64,000 bases of DNA from Pelagibacterium nitratireducens (GCF_037044555.1 NZ_CP146275.1:1778501-1842500), one strand, 5' to 3'; positions 36,078-45,059 are shown, counted from the stretch's first letter. Numbers and translations are program-made. The notes: generated from the sequence alone by a model not told the origin.

Positions 36078-36099
36078 ACGGTCCTGCCTTCTCGCTTAC

Positions 36100-37442
36100 A
36101 CTCGATCGAAGATCGGATTGATAGATGCTCCTTGGACGATTGGACGAACGTGCCCCTCCTTCATCAGCAATGGGAACACGGTCCGTTCGCAGTTAATATA
36201 TGTCCGCGCGCTCTTTAGTGACATCGCGCGGCTCAGCTGATCCAGCAACTTTGCGTTTGGCTCCAGCGGGAACAGCACGTGGTTGTGGAATGGCGACGGG
36301 TCGGCTGGGACGACCCCGGCCGTCGCCAGGTATGACCGCAGGGTCTGCGGGTGCAGTCCAACGTCCTTGGAGGCGGTCCAAATGGAATGTATTATCCGCT
36401 TCTCAACGGGTCTACCGAGGATAGTGTCTCCGGGGCCGACTGGCGTCGAGTCAATTAGATGCTGGCGGACGATGTCCTTTATCGGCTCGATGTCCGGATC
36501 GCGTGTTTCCGTCAACCAGAGGTAGAAATTGCCGAAATCGGATCTGGCGCCGTCACGGGAATCCCGGCCTTCCTGGGTTTGCAGATCCGACAGGAATGCC
36601 TGCAGCGCGTCGGGACCATGCCGGACAATTTGGTAGCCAGCATCACCTGCAGTCCGCCATTGATTCCGCGTATGCTCAATATGGGTTGCCCAGCGCCCAA
36701 AGCTTGCGACAGACCCCAGTATTTCGCACAGGCGAATGGCCATAGTGAAACCGATAGTGTCGATCCATTGGTCGCCGCGTTTAGTCATGCGGGCGTAGAT
36801 GTAATGCTCGAAATCGGTGGCAGGACGATGCACAGATCCTTCCGTCAGTTTCTGCAGGTTCGGCAAATGAGGGAGGATTTGACGATGGAAGTCGTGACCT
36901 CGATCGCTTCTCGGCACCGTAGTCTGATGGAGAGGCAGCGAATGGCGATGACAAGTCATGTAAGGGCGTGCCGACCAAACATAGCGGAAGTAGGGTGCCA
37001 AGTGGACACGCCGGTCGTAAGCAGCCATGTCTTCTTGCAGACACGAGGGGCAGAACTGCATCACGCCATGCAAACGGGCGAGCGGGGACAAATCGTTGCC
37101 GCGAAACCGCAGCGTGCGTCGGTCCTGACGAACGAATAGGTTGGCCAGCAAAGGTTGCGGATCCGTTCGCGTCAACCGTGCGAGTGTCAGAACAGAAGAG
37201 CGTTCACCATTGACGAGGGCCTTGAACGGAAATCCCATATCGTCACAAAAGTTGACGGCCGAGGGTTGAAAATTGCATGCGCCTGTTCGGCTCCCGAACG
37301 AAGGCACCGTCTCGTCTTGGGCATGCTCCACCGTAAGTCGAAGATGATTTAGTATGGCCCTTCCTCCCGTTTCTGGCGCCGCTTCTTTGCTGCTGCTTCC
37401 GGCTCCGTGCGCATATAGCTGAGTGTGTCGATTGACAACCAA
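36100..37442 (-). pseudogene. tniQ: tniQ 5' fragment (split by IS66 element)
   Basis: N-terminal part of a TniQ-family protein, which directs Tn7-like transposition to its target and contacts TnsC. It shows the TniQ zinc-finger pattern (FCPSCLQEDMAAYDRRVHLAPYFRYVWSARPYMTCHRHSLPLH) and a helical target-binding part. The frame runs into the insertion element and stops within its end. The true start is uncertain: the open frame begins at 37442 but overlaps the end of tnsC by 94 bases, and homology-like sequence begins near RLTVEHAQDETVPSF, so translation may start around 37345-37370. Confidence 0.85.
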
Positions 37443-38437
37443 TCCGACACCACGAATGGATTGGCATCGGGCTCACAGCGGGTGCGTAGGTGATAGGCCT
37501 GCTCGAAGTGCTGCAATGTGAGCTTGGAGTCTCGGTCGAGAAGCGCCACTTCGATGGCTTCAAGAACCAGGTCCATCGTGATGCCGAACTGTCGTGTGCT
37601 GGCGTGTATCAAACGCTCGATCAAACCGCTGAGTGAATTGTCCAACTGCAATTCGCTCAGTCGCACATACTTTGCGACAATTCGTTTGACGTTGGCCGCG
37701 TCCTTTACTGCGTCCAGCTGGGGACAATGAACGGGAAGGAACCTGCGCCTCATCTCGTACTCGTCGACGATCGCCTGTACACGCGGAATACCCGACAATA
37801 TGAGAATGGGACGATGGCTGTGGGCCATCCAGCGCTTGAAAGTGGACCGGAGGACCTTCAATGTATTGGGCCCACCGTTCGTGAGGTCGTGCGCCTCGTC
37901 GATACAGAGTCCCCACACGCCAAGCTCCTCCGCCATATCGCGGAAAGTCGCCCAGATGTCGGCGTTGTTGTCTTTGTCATCGGTCGTGGGAACAACCGGG
38001 TCATTACGTTTTTGTGGATATAGACACCGCAAGGCTTCCAAACCCAGGCTCTTGTTGGACACCGGGCTCGGCACATCCATCGAAATTAGTGGACATTCGG
38101 CATCTTGCTCACCGTAGCCCGGCAGCATGGTGTGATTGCTGAAAAAGTTGCGCAGCATACGTGACTTTCCGGCCCCGGAATCGCCTATGACCAGCAGCCC
38201 TGCATGCTTGCGCTCTGGCGCTGGAGCGGCCCGCAGATCTAGCAAGCGCTGAAAATTGCTTGCGAGGATGTGATCGCGCTGAGTGTTGACATACAGCTCC
38301 TGCAGTTCAGCAATCTTGGACGTGACGGTCGCGACATGCGCCTCGTCGTCCGACCTCGTGGACGCTCTACGCCCCACAGGGGGGTCCCACTGATCCAGTG
38401 CGATGACCCCCCTGTTCCCATCTTTAAGTGCCGTCAT
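37349..38437 (-). CDS. tnsC: TnsC/TniB-type AAA+ transposition regulator
   Basis: A 362-residue AAA+ ATPase that couples target selection to the transposase. Walker A GDSGAGKSR (about residue 87), Walker B WGLCIDEAHDL (about 175) and a sensor segment ILILSGIPRVQAIVDEYEMRRRF are all present, in the TniB arrangement. Its ATG overlaps the TGA of tnsB (ATGA), indicating coupled translation. The extended N-terminus (LQELYVNTQRDHILASNFQRLLDL) is typical of TniB and probably contacts the transposase tail. Confidence 0.92.
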   Translation of the reverse strand: MTALKDGNRGVIALDQWDPPVGRRASTRSDDEAHVATVTSKIAELQELYVNTQRDHILASNFQRLLDLRAAPAPERKHAGLLVIGDSGAGKSRMLRNFFSNHTMLPGYGEQDAECPLISMDVPSPVSNKSLGLEALRCLYPQKRNDPVVPTTDDKDNNADIWATFRDMAEELGVWGLCIDEAHDLTNGGPNTLKVLRSTFKRWMAHSHRPILILSGIPRVQAIVDEYEMRRRFLPVHCPQLDAVKDAANVKRIVAKYVRLSELQLDNSLSGLIERLIHASTRQFGITMDLVLEAIEVALLDRDSKLTLQHFEQAYHLRTRCEPDANPFVVSDWLSIDTLSYMRTEPEAAAKKRRQKREEGPY

Positions 38438-40590
38438 TTGTCTGTAAAATCCCAGTCATCCTGCTGAGGGGAGGAAGGTTGTGTGGCGTTCTGGTCCTCT
38501 TCACTGATCGTCTCGACCGCCTCTCCAAGCTGACCGTCCACGACAGGCATATCGTCATGCGCCATCGCGTATTTGCCAAAAATTCGTTTTTCGGCGCGGT
38601 CGATTTGTTCAGCGGAGACCTCACTGTAGAGAATGGTTGCCCGTGAGCGGGCGTTGTCCTGGATACCCCGAATAGCCTGCTTGGCAGCGTGCCGGGCCAT
38701 AACGCGTCTTTCCTTATCCTCGTCCTTGATGTGCCGCTCTGCCGCGCAGACCGCCTGCCAATCCTTGATTGAAACCCCTTTCATGTCTGGATCTAGACAG
38801 GGGGCAGCTGTCCACGTGTCGGTGCGGACCGAAATGTATCCCAGGTCGTCTGGGTCATAGGCGATCTCAAGTTCACCGCCCCCATGAAGGTAGTGCTTAT
38901 CGATCTCATCATTGGTGTAGTGCAGACCTTGATGAGTGATCCCATAGCGGGTCGCGCGCTTGCGCTTTCGAAAGCCAAACGCTACGCGTGTATGGTTTGC
39001 GTCTGGGCGACCCGTGACGCCGTAACGATCCGTTTGTTTCTCCCAGGCCTCATAGGGTGTTTTGCCGTTCAGTTCCTTGTGCGGCATATTGTGATAGTAC
39101 CCAACCACACCGGCGACCATCACTCGAGCCAACTCGTCATCGGTAAGCGATGCAAATGCCTTACTTGGATAGTCGCCGCGTTCGCGGACGTTGGAAAACG
39201 TCCGACCATCCACGCGGGGATAGACGTATGTGCCAACGGTTCTGAAAATCCGTTCACCTACGCCTCGTTGTGCAGGATCGCCGGCCGGAGCATAGAGAAC
39301 CTTGACACCCAAGTCCGAAAGGGCAGTGCGGGTTCGGTCGCTGATATTCCCCGATCCCTGATCCATAACGACCTGCGAAAAGCCGCCGCATTGATGCCAA
39401 CTGAGATTTTCGCCTTCCAACCCGCCCAACAAATGGGACTTGTCCTCCAAGATCATTTTGAACGTCGGGATAGCTGCTTCGGTCGAGCCCTTGTTTGCAA
39501 TGTGCATTCCGACAACGCAGCGCGTGGCCACGTCAATTGCCACACCCAGCCAGCGCCGCTTGCGCTTGATTTTCGCGCGCTGTTCTTCTGACAGCACGGT
39601 CCAAACGCCAGACAATGTTGCCAGGGTCAGGAGGTCGACCGGGCTTTCATCGAACTCGATGCGTTGGAGTGGAACCAGCGTCTCAGTGCTGCCGCGGACG
39701 GCGGGCATTCTTTTGACGGCGTAGTCTATGCCATGCCGCCCACACATTACTGTAAACTTGTCGAGCCGATTGATGGCTGCCAGTATGGTTTTTCGGTCCG
39801 GAACCCGAAGAAGCTCAGGTGGTTCACACTCCTCGCCCTTGGAGACCTGTTCCAGATGGGAATGGCGTCTCGCGACGTTGATAAGGACAACGCGATCCTG
39901 CGTGTCTATTACGATCTGAGACTTGTGGGGCTTTGCCAGAGTCGCGTATTTGGCCACTTCTTCCGAAATAATCGCAGCCACTTCGGGTTGTAGCAAACTG
40001 CCCCCGCAAAGCGGTTTCCGATCGCCGAGATGCAGGATATCTCCGACGTTTTTGAGATAGTCCCGCCGCCATTGAAGAACCCGACGTGCCCCGGGCCGCT
40101 TACGAAGCCGATAGCTTGTGCCGCCACCCGGCTTGTCGGCGCGAAGCTGTCGTTCCTTTTGTATCTCATCAACCTTGTCGCCCAATGAGCCAGCGATGGC
40201 TATCGCCACCGATTTGTGGGTGAGAGATACTTCGCCTTGTTCGTGCATTGCGATCAGAGTCAGCACATAGTCTTCACGCCAACGCATCATAGAAGTTGAC
40301 TGATCCGACAGGTCGCCCATCAGCATGGCGCCAAGCGCGCTATGAGCCTTTACGACGTCGGGGTGCAACCCTTCGGGGATACGACTGAAATTTGCGGTCT
40401 GTCTGATTTCGTCATACTGGGCGTGAGTGAACGCCGCACTCACGTCGGGGCGGTCGATCTCACGCAGTACTTGACCGTCCTTCGTGCTGGATTGCACGGA
40501 ATACTTCACGGCGTTGATCGTGATCATGTCATGGAGACCAAGCCGTTCCCACGGCTTGGTCAAACCAGTTGCATCGCGCTGTTCAGACAT
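38434..40590 (-). CDS. tnsB: TnsB/TniA-type DDE transposase
   Basis: A 718-residue transposase with an rve-type integrase core. An N-terminal DNA-binding region with tandem helical domains (about 60-300) precedes the catalytic residues: Asp in RIEFDESPVDLL (about 316), Asp in VVMDQGSGN (about 410) and Glu in RGVGERIFRTV (about 447). A beta-barrel (Mu-C-like) domain follows (HKELNGKTPYEAWEK, then ISVRTDTWTAAPC). A charged C-terminal tail (to EEDQNATQPSSPQQDDWDF) resembles the TnsC-contacting tail of TnsB. It overlaps tnsA by eight bases at its start. Confidence 0.92.
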   Translation of the reverse strand: MSEQRDATGLTKPWERLGLHDMITINAVKYSVQSSTKDGQVLREIDRPDVSAAFTHAQYDEIRQTANFSRIPEGLHPDVVKAHSALGAMLMGDLSDQSTSMMRWREDYVLTLIAMHEQGEVSLTHKSVAIAIAGSLGDKVDEIQKERQLRADKPGGGTSYRLRKRPGARRVLQWRRDYLKNVGDILHLGDRKPLCGGSLLQPEVAAIISEEVAKYATLAKPHKSQIVIDTQDRVVLINVARRHSHLEQVSKGEECEPPELLRVPDRKTILAAINRLDKFTVMCGRHGIDYAVKRMPAVRGSTETLVPLQRIEFDESPVDLLTLATLSGVWTVLSEEQRAKIKRKRRWLGVAIDVATRCVVGMHIANKGSTEAAIPTFKMILEDKSHLLGGLEGENLSWHQCGGFSQVVMDQGSGNISDRTRTALSDLGVKVLYAPAGDPAQRGVGERIFRTVGTYVYPRVDGRTFSNVRERGDYPSKAFASLTDDELARVMVAGVVGYYHNMPHKELNGKTPYEAWEKQTDRYGVTGRPDANHTRVAFGFRKRKRATRYGITHQGLHYTNDEIDKHYLHGGGELEIAYDPDDLGYISVRTDTWTAAPCLDPDMKGVSIKDWQAVCAAERHIKDEDKERRVMARHAAKQAIRGIQDNARSRATILYSEVSAEQIDRAEKRIFGKYAMAHDDMPVVDGQLGEAVETISEEDQNATQPSSPQQDDWDFTDK

Positions 40591-41287
40591 CGCGATCCCT
40601 CACGGTCTCAATTTTGGAATCGGGATCGAGACGCGTGACGGAGCGTTTCGCAAGTTTGCCGGCGGCAATCAGACGAACAACCGAACCGAAGAAGCGTGGA
40701 CCGACTCCACTGATTTTGCGAAGCGTCTTGAGCGGATATATGCCGTTCAAAGTGTGTGCAGCTTCCAAAACAGCGGCGTCAGCCTCGTTGTCGGGCCGGC
40801 GAAGATAGTGGAATGTCAGCTCGGCATCGCGGTCCTGCACGCGACTGAAGCTTTTTTCCGTGACGATGCGGACCTCGTGACCACACGCGCGCCGCACGCG
40901 GGCCATCTGGTCCACAAACGGGCGAAAGCCATTCTCCTCGACACGGTATGCACGATCGTGCGGTTTGACGGCGTAACCAATCTGTTTTCCGCAAGCATAG
41001 GTTACAAGAAAATCGAAGGTGTGCGTGTGGCTCTCGCCAAGCTCGTCAAAGTAAGTGACCGGGGGCGCCTGATCCCAGATATCGACGACGTGACGATCAG
41101 TCAGCAAGACGTGCAAGGTCGTGCACTCAAGCAGAGATTCATATGTAAAGATCCGTTCCGACCCGCGGAACTTCCAGACCAGAGCGCCACGAAAGCTGAA
41201 CCGACCTCGCAAGCTGATCTTGCGGGTTGCACGGGAGGGTTCGACGGGGTGAAAGGGCATTCCCCCGTCATGATGGTGAGTAGACAT
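40583..41287 (-). CDS. tnsA: TnsA-type transposition endonuclease
   Basis: A 234-residue endonuclease that would cut the 5' strands at the transposon ends, allowing cut-and-paste movement. The N-terminal catalytic domain has RKISLRGRFSFRGALVWKF leading to FTYESLLE (Glu 50 or 54), HTFDFLV (Asp 92) and GYAVKP (Lys 108), matching the E-D-K restriction-enzyme-like active site of TnsA. The C-terminal half (ADAAVLEAAHTLNGIYPLKTLRKISGVGPRFFGSVVRLIAAGKLAKRSVTRLDPDSKI) is a winged-helix TnsA-C-like domain. First gene of the tns operon. Confidence 0.85.
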   Translation of the reverse strand: MSTHHHDGGMPFHPVEPSRATRKISLRGRFSFRGALVWKFRGSERIFTYESLLECTTLHVLLTDRHVVDIWDQAPPVTYFDELGESHTHTFDFLVTYACGKQIGYAVKPHDRAYRVEENGFRPFVDQMARVRRACGHEVRIVTEKSFSRVQDRDAELTFHYLRRPDNEADAAVLEAAHTLNGIYPLKTLRKISGVGPRFFGSVVRLIAAGKLAKRSVTRLDPDSKIETVRDRDV

Positions 41288-41437
41288 AGCATTTCCACAT
41301 AATCAGGCACCGCCCGCACAGAGCACGGGACGTTTGATGCCTTGCTGAGATTGTGTCGAAAGCCCTTGCAAACACTCGCGTAGGTACGCTACGGCTGAGT
41401 TTCTTCTGGTTGCAGTGGACTTTGGACGCTGAAACCG

Positions 41438-41473
41438 AGCGCATGTCTCGCGTCAACGGGACATGCGCTTTTT
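41438..41473 (+). terminator. Strong hairpin terminator with no assigned upstream gene
   Basis: A perfect 10-bp stem (AGCGCATGTC at 41438-41447, GACATGCGCT at 41460-41469) with a 12-base loop is followed by TTTT on the plus strand. No protein gene on the plus strand ends here, so it may end a small RNA made from 41288-41437 or belong to the flank at the transposon end. Confidence 0.6.
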
Positions 41474-41824
41474 GATTCTCGGACTACTCGTTCATGGCGC
41501 GCTCTCCTCAGGTTGGGCTCGGGACCGAATGGCATTTTGCCTTCGATGGCAGGGGCCCTACACCAGGTTGTACTTCGTCTGCAACACCTTTTTCAGAACC
41601 CATTTCTGAGAATATCTCACTTTTATCAAAGGATTAAACCGTATTCCTTGTGTGAGAATTTAACCTTCACGGATCGCTTCAATGCGGTACGTCACCGGCA
41701 AATGGCTCCCTATGTCGAGGCGCCTGGACAAGGATTTCCTGCAGTGCTGACATCGGTCATCTTGGAGGATTGGAAGTCTGCTCAGGAGGCTAATTTTTTT
41801 CGATAAAAGGACGTTTTTTTTTCC

Positions 41825-41929
41825 TCAGTCGCACTTTTTGTGCCCGGTTTGGCCTATCGGCGTGAGAGACGAGATGCCTTTTGCAATGACGGGTTGCTTG
41901 ACCAAAGCGGCGACTTCGGCGCCGGAAAC
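41825..41929 (-). pseudogene. Detached C-terminal coding tail of the AAA/M41 protease gene
   Basis: Read on the minus strand after removing the IS3 element and one AAC duplication, the protease frame continues past its Val-611. It adds 33 residues (beginning SGAEVAALVKQPVIAKG) to a TGA at 41825-41827. A Glu-Val-containing helix in this position is typical of FtsH-type C-termini. The segment is now separated from its gene by 1.27 kb. Confidence 0.85.
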
Positions 41930-42007
41930 TGAGCTACTCCCCGAAAATGGGACGCTGACGTAAGCTAGGAATTGTTGTCTGCTGGTCTTCGACGATGGAG
42001 ATCAGAG

Positions 42008-42301
42008 ATGTCGAAACGCAAGCAGCATTCGCCCGAGTTCAAGGCGAAGGTCGCCCTGGAAGCATTGAAGGGCGAAGAGACGGTATCGGAATTGGCGAGC
42101 CGGTTCGGAATTCACCCCACGATGATCCACCAATGGAAACGGGCGTTGCTCGAAGGGGCATCGGGTGTGTTCGAGCGCGGCGGGCGCAAAAGGCCTGAGA
42201 TTGACGATGAACAGGTCAAGGATCTGCATGCCAAGATCGGAGAGCTGGCCGTCGCCAACGATTTTTTGTCCAGAAAGCTCAAGCCTTGGGGCGGGAAGTG
42301 A
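42008..42301 (+). CDS. IS3-family OrfA
   Basis: A 97-residue helix-turn-helix protein (MSKRKQHSPEFKAKVALEALKGEETVSELASRFGIHPTMIHQWKRALLEGA) with a C-terminal leucine-zipper-like stretch. The end overlaps orfB in another frame, so a fused OrfAB made by programmed frameshifting is expected for the family. The TTTTTTG and AGAAAGC runs near 42262-42276 are candidate slippage areas. Confidence 0.93.
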   Translation: MSKRKQHSPEFKAKVALEALKGEETVSELASRFGIHPTMIHQWKRALLEGASGVFERGGRKRPEIDDEQVKDLHAKIGELAVANDFLSRKLKPWGGK

Positions 42302-43161
42302 GGCGAGGGATGATAGAACCTGATCACCCCGTGCTCTCAATTGGCAAACAGTGCACGCTGCTGTCGATCGCGCGCTCTTCGTTCTACTACACGCCGAAAG
42401 GCGAGACCGAGATCAACCTTGCCCTGATGCGCAGGATCGATGGGCAATTCCTGGAGACGCCCTTCTTCGGAGTCCGGCAGATGACCTGGCACCTGCGCAA
42501 TGAAGGTCACGTGATAAACGAGAAGCGCGTGCGTCGGCTGATGCGGCTCATGGGCCTGATGCCGATTTATCAGAAGCCCAATACCTCGAGACCAGCCAAG
42601 GGGCACAAGATCTGGCCCTATCTTCTGAAGGGGTTGAGGGTGGAGCGCCCGAACCAGGCCTGGGCTGCGGATATCACGTATTTACCGATGCGCCGGGGCT
42701 TTCTCTACCTGGTGGCCATCATGGACTGGCACACCCGCAAGGTCTTGGCATGGCGCATCTCGAACACGCTGGAGGCAGACTTCTGCATCGAGGCGTTGAA
42801 CGAGGCGGTCCACAAGTTCGGTCCGCCCGAGATCATGAACACCGATCAGGGGAGCCAGTTCACGTCCTTTGCCTGGACCGATCGGTTGCGACGAATGGGG
42901 GTGCGCATCTCCATGGATGGCAAGGGCCGGTTCCTCGACAACATCTTTGTCGAGCGGCTCTGGAGAACCCTCAAATACGAATGCGTCTACCTGCACGCCT
43001 GGGAGACCGGGTCACAGGCCCGCGCCGGCGTCCGCGAATGGGTGGACTTCTATAATAACCGACGCCCTCATTCCGCCCTTGGCGGAAAACCGCCTGCCGT
43101 GATCTATTGGCAGCGCATTGACCAAAACCAACCCGACCAGCAGGTGCAACGAGTAGCTTAA
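42286..43161 (+). CDS. IS3-family transposase OrfB
   Basis: A 291-residue integrase-type transposase. An N-terminal HTH_21-like segment (YGVRQMTWHLRNEGH-type, here FFGVRQMTWHLRNEGHVINEKRVRRLMRLMGL) precedes the rve core. The catalytic acids are Asp in WAADITYLP, Asp in MNTDQGSQFTS and Glu in NIFVERLWRTLKYE, followed by the family motif YNNRRPHSALGGKPPAVIY. It appears intact. Confidence 0.95.
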   Translation: MGREVRRGMIEPDHPVLSIGKQCTLLSIARSSFYYTPKGETEINLALMRRIDGQFLETPFFGVRQMTWHLRNEGHVINEKRVRRLMRLMGLMPIYQKPNTSRPAKGHKIWPYLLKGLRVERPNQAWAADITYLPMRRGFLYLVAIMDWHTRKVLAWRISNTLEADFCIEALNEAVHKFGPPEIMNTDQGSQFTSFAWTDRLRRMGVRISMDGKGRFLDNIFVERLWRTLKYECVYLHAWETGSQARAGVREWVDFYNNRRPHSALGGKPPAVIYWQRIDQNQPDQQVQRVA

Positions 43162-43197
43162 TTTACGCCAAAAGCTGTCCAACGATTGGGGAGTAGC

Positions 43198-45033
43198 TCA
43201 AACCTCCCTTTGGGACTTGAGCTCGCGAGCGACTGCAAGAAGCTTGTCTCGGTGGTCCGAGAGTAGGGATCGCGTTTCTGTATAGAGCCTATTCAGGTGG
43301 CCGTTGACGCCCTCCCGGAAATCAGAATCTATTGTCATGAGCGATCCCCACACGTTTGAGCCGCCGCGGTAGGCCAGCGTTGGTCCGAACCCGAAGCTTG
43401 CGTGGAGCGATGCAATGCTTTCCGTAGCGACCGAAATGTCGGAATCTTCGCGTCCGCCCCAACCGAGGCAAGCTTCTCCCAAGAGGAGCTCTTCGCTAAT
43501 CCGGCCGGCCAGCAACACTCTTGATTTTTTTTCAAACTCTGCCGCGGTTTCGATACTGCTGTTGGAAAGGTTTAAGGTTGCCCCACCGAATTCGCCTGCC
43601 GACCCTACCACCGATACCGACGTCAAACTGATGTCTAGCAATACGGCGGCTACGGCATGTCCTGCTTCATGCACGCAAACTCGCCAATCCTGCTCCGATG
43701 AGAGCTTGGGTCGGCGGGGAATCTGCTCCGCAAGGTCCTCCAAGACCATATCCCGTTTGTGACGCCTGGCAGTGCGTCGCGCAGCCCGCACCCATTCCAT
43801 GACATTCGCCCCGGTTGCCTGCGACGCGGCACCTCTTTCCGCGACCTCGCGCAAATCAAAGTCGCTGAGTGTATCCCGCAGATGATGCCGAAAAATCCGT
43901 TCGATCCCCCTCGCAGTCGGCGGTCCGATTTCGATGGCTCGTTCCAGCCGCCCGGGCCGCAACAAAGCGGGATTGATATCCTCGATCCTGTTCGTCGCCC
44001 CGATCACGATGACACCGTCGCGATCAGCCATCGCTGAATCCAGCAAATTGTAGAAATCGAGGATCACAGGCGACCACCAATCTTTACCTCTGCCTTCGAG
44101 GTGGGTGATGTCGGGTAGGGCATTGATCTCATCGAGAAACAGTATCGAAGGCGCCAATTGTCGAGCTCGGTCAAACGCCGCTCTTTGAGCTTTAATGACC
44201 GAGTCCAGATGGCCCTCCGTGCTGGCGAAGAATTCGCCCATGGAGGTGGCGACCGTGGAGACATCGCAGAGCGGGCCGAGGGCCTGGGCAAAGAGGGATT
44301 TCCCAGTCCCCGGAGGACCAAATAAAACACATCCGCGATCGACCTCAGCCCATGTGATTTCGCCGCGTCGTAGCGCATCGAGATCATCGCGCAGGGTCAG
44401 GGCCCATTCGCGTGCCTGCCCGTATTCGACAGCGTCCCGCAAATCGGGCAGGTCCTGACGCGTCACCATTGATGTTTTCTGGCTGGCAACGTTGCCCAAC
44501 AGATTGACGATCTCGGAAGCACGCCTGCCTGGCGTCAAGACTGCCGCCAACTCATCGAAATCTAGGACATCAAGGCGCACCTTGTCGAAGCCGGGTGGAA
44601 TTCGGCCTCTTGCGATCGTCTTTATAACCTTGCGAACCATTGAGTGATCGGGCTTAGCGACCGTCACGCGCGCCTCCGCAACAGTTTTCAACAGGTCAGG
44701 GAGGTAGCGCTCAGGATCCTGCGAAACGCCGACCACTACCTGTGCGCGATCAAACCGGCTTAGAAAGCTTGCTGTCTGCCGCGACGGCTTTACTGTTCCT
44801 GTCGCCAACTCTACGTGCATACGAGATTGGGTTTCGAACGATGCGATGACTGAATTCTGTATTGGCTCAGCCCAGGCAACACTTGGCACCTCGATGATCA
44901 AGGTGAGGGGTCTGCCCTCTTTGATCTTGCGGCGTAAGGCGACCGGCAACGCCTTATGGAGGACGAGGTCAGAGAGGAACTCTGCTGCATCGTTGTCTTG
45001 GATGTCGGCGGATGAAATTCTGGAAAATGCCAT
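43198..45033 (-). CDS. Soluble FtsH-like AAA+ zinc metalloprotease, C-terminus truncated by IS3
   Basis: A 611-residue ATP-dependent protease. After a 190-residue N-terminal domain of unknown type come a AAA+ module and a peptidase M41 domain. The AAA+ module has Walker A GPPGTGKS (about 240), Walker B SILFLDEI (about 300), sensor GATNR and arginine finger LRPGRLER. The M41 domain has HEAGH (about 456) and a downstream Asp in GREDSDISVA as third zinc ligand. Unlike FtsH it has no membrane helices, so it is probably cytosolic. The present stop is inside the IS3 end; the restored protein would have 644 residues. It lies 26 bases after a small gene on the same strand, forming a three-gene module. 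The substrate is unknown. Confidence 0.87.
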   Translation of the reverse strand: MAFSRISSADIQDNDAAEFLSDLVLHKALPVALRRKIKEGRPLTLIIEVPSVAWAEPIQNSVIASFETQSRMHVELATGTVKPSRQTASFLSRFDRAQVVVGVSQDPERYLPDLLKTVAEARVTVAKPDHSMVRKVIKTIARGRIPPGFDKVRLDVLDFDELAAVLTPGRRASEIVNLLGNVASQKTSMVTRQDLPDLRDAVEYGQAREWALTLRDDLDALRRGEITWAEVDRGCVLFGPPGTGKSLFAQALGPLCDVSTVATSMGEFFASTEGHLDSVIKAQRAAFDRARQLAPSILFLDEINALPDITHLEGRGKDWWSPVILDFYNLLDSAMADRDGVIVIGATNRIEDINPALLRPGRLERAIEIGPPTARGIERIFRHHLRDTLSDFDLREVAERGAASQATGANVMEWVRAARRTARRHKRDMVLEDLAEQIPRRPKLSSEQDWRVCVHEAGHAVAAVLLDISLTSVSVVGSAGEFGGATLNLSNSSIETAAEFEKKSRVLLAGRISEELLLGEACLGWGGREDSDISVATESIASLHASFGFGPTLAYRGGSNVWGSLMTIDSDFREGVNGHLNRLYTETRSLLSDHRDKLLAVARELKSQREV

Positions 45034-45059
45034 TGGTAGCCTCTTGGGGGTTGTGTCGA

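Larger units (their letters stand above)
33558..36099 (+). mobile_element. IS66-family insertion element inserted in tniQ
   Basis: A 2542-bp element with ends GTAAGCGAGAAG (33558-33569) and its reverse complement CTTCTCGCTTAC (36088-36099). It is flanked by a perfect 8-bp direct repeat ACTCGATC (33550-33557 and 36100-36107), the duplication size typical of IS66. It carries tnpA, tnpB and tnpC, all intact and in the order usual for the family. Confidence 0.96.
32961..41287 (-). mobile_element. Tn7-like transposon core (tnsA, tnsB, tnsC, IS-disrupted tniQ)
   Basis: Four genes run on the minus strand with overlapping starts and stops: TnsA-type endonuclease, TnsB/TniA-type DDE transposase, TnsC/TniB-type ATPase and TniQ. 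This is the core set of Tn7-like elements. The boundaries given are those of the operon and its terminator. I could not identify the terminal inverted repeats or the target duplication. In Tn7-like elements one end normally lies just upstream of tnsA (here within 41288-41930) and the other beyond the cargo. No cas genes or CRISPR array were seen. tniQ is broken by an IS66 element, so targeting is probably lost. Confidence 0.8.
41288..41929. other. Gene-poor region upstream of tnsA
   Basis: About 540 bases with no convincing gene, then the displaced 3' coding tail of the AAA/M41 gene at 41825-41929. It contains the strong hairpin at 41438-41473, an A+T-rich stretch with a small palindrome TGAGAATATCTCA (near 41607) and T-runs near 41790-41822. 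The tnsA promoter and one end of the Tn7-like element should lie here, but I cannot point to the terminal repeats. A 97-codon plus-strand frame (41513-41806) looks spurious. Confidence 0.5.
41930..43200 (+). mobile_element. IS3-family insertion element in the AAA/M41 gene
   Basis: A 1271-bp element with imperfect inverted ends. The left end begins TGAGCTACTCCCC (41930-41942). The right end is the reverse complement of that and finishes at 43200; similarity resumes inside the ends (TGGGAC against TTGGAC). Flanks are AAC on both sides (41927-41929, 43201-43203), the 3-bp duplication usual for IS3. It carries orfA and orfB. Its right end supplies the present stop codon of the protease gene. Confidence 0.94.

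Noticed and set aside
41513..41806. 97-codon plus-strand frame upstream of the IS3 element
   Set aside because: No recognisable domain, no clear ribosome-binding site, and it lies in the region expected to hold the transposon end.
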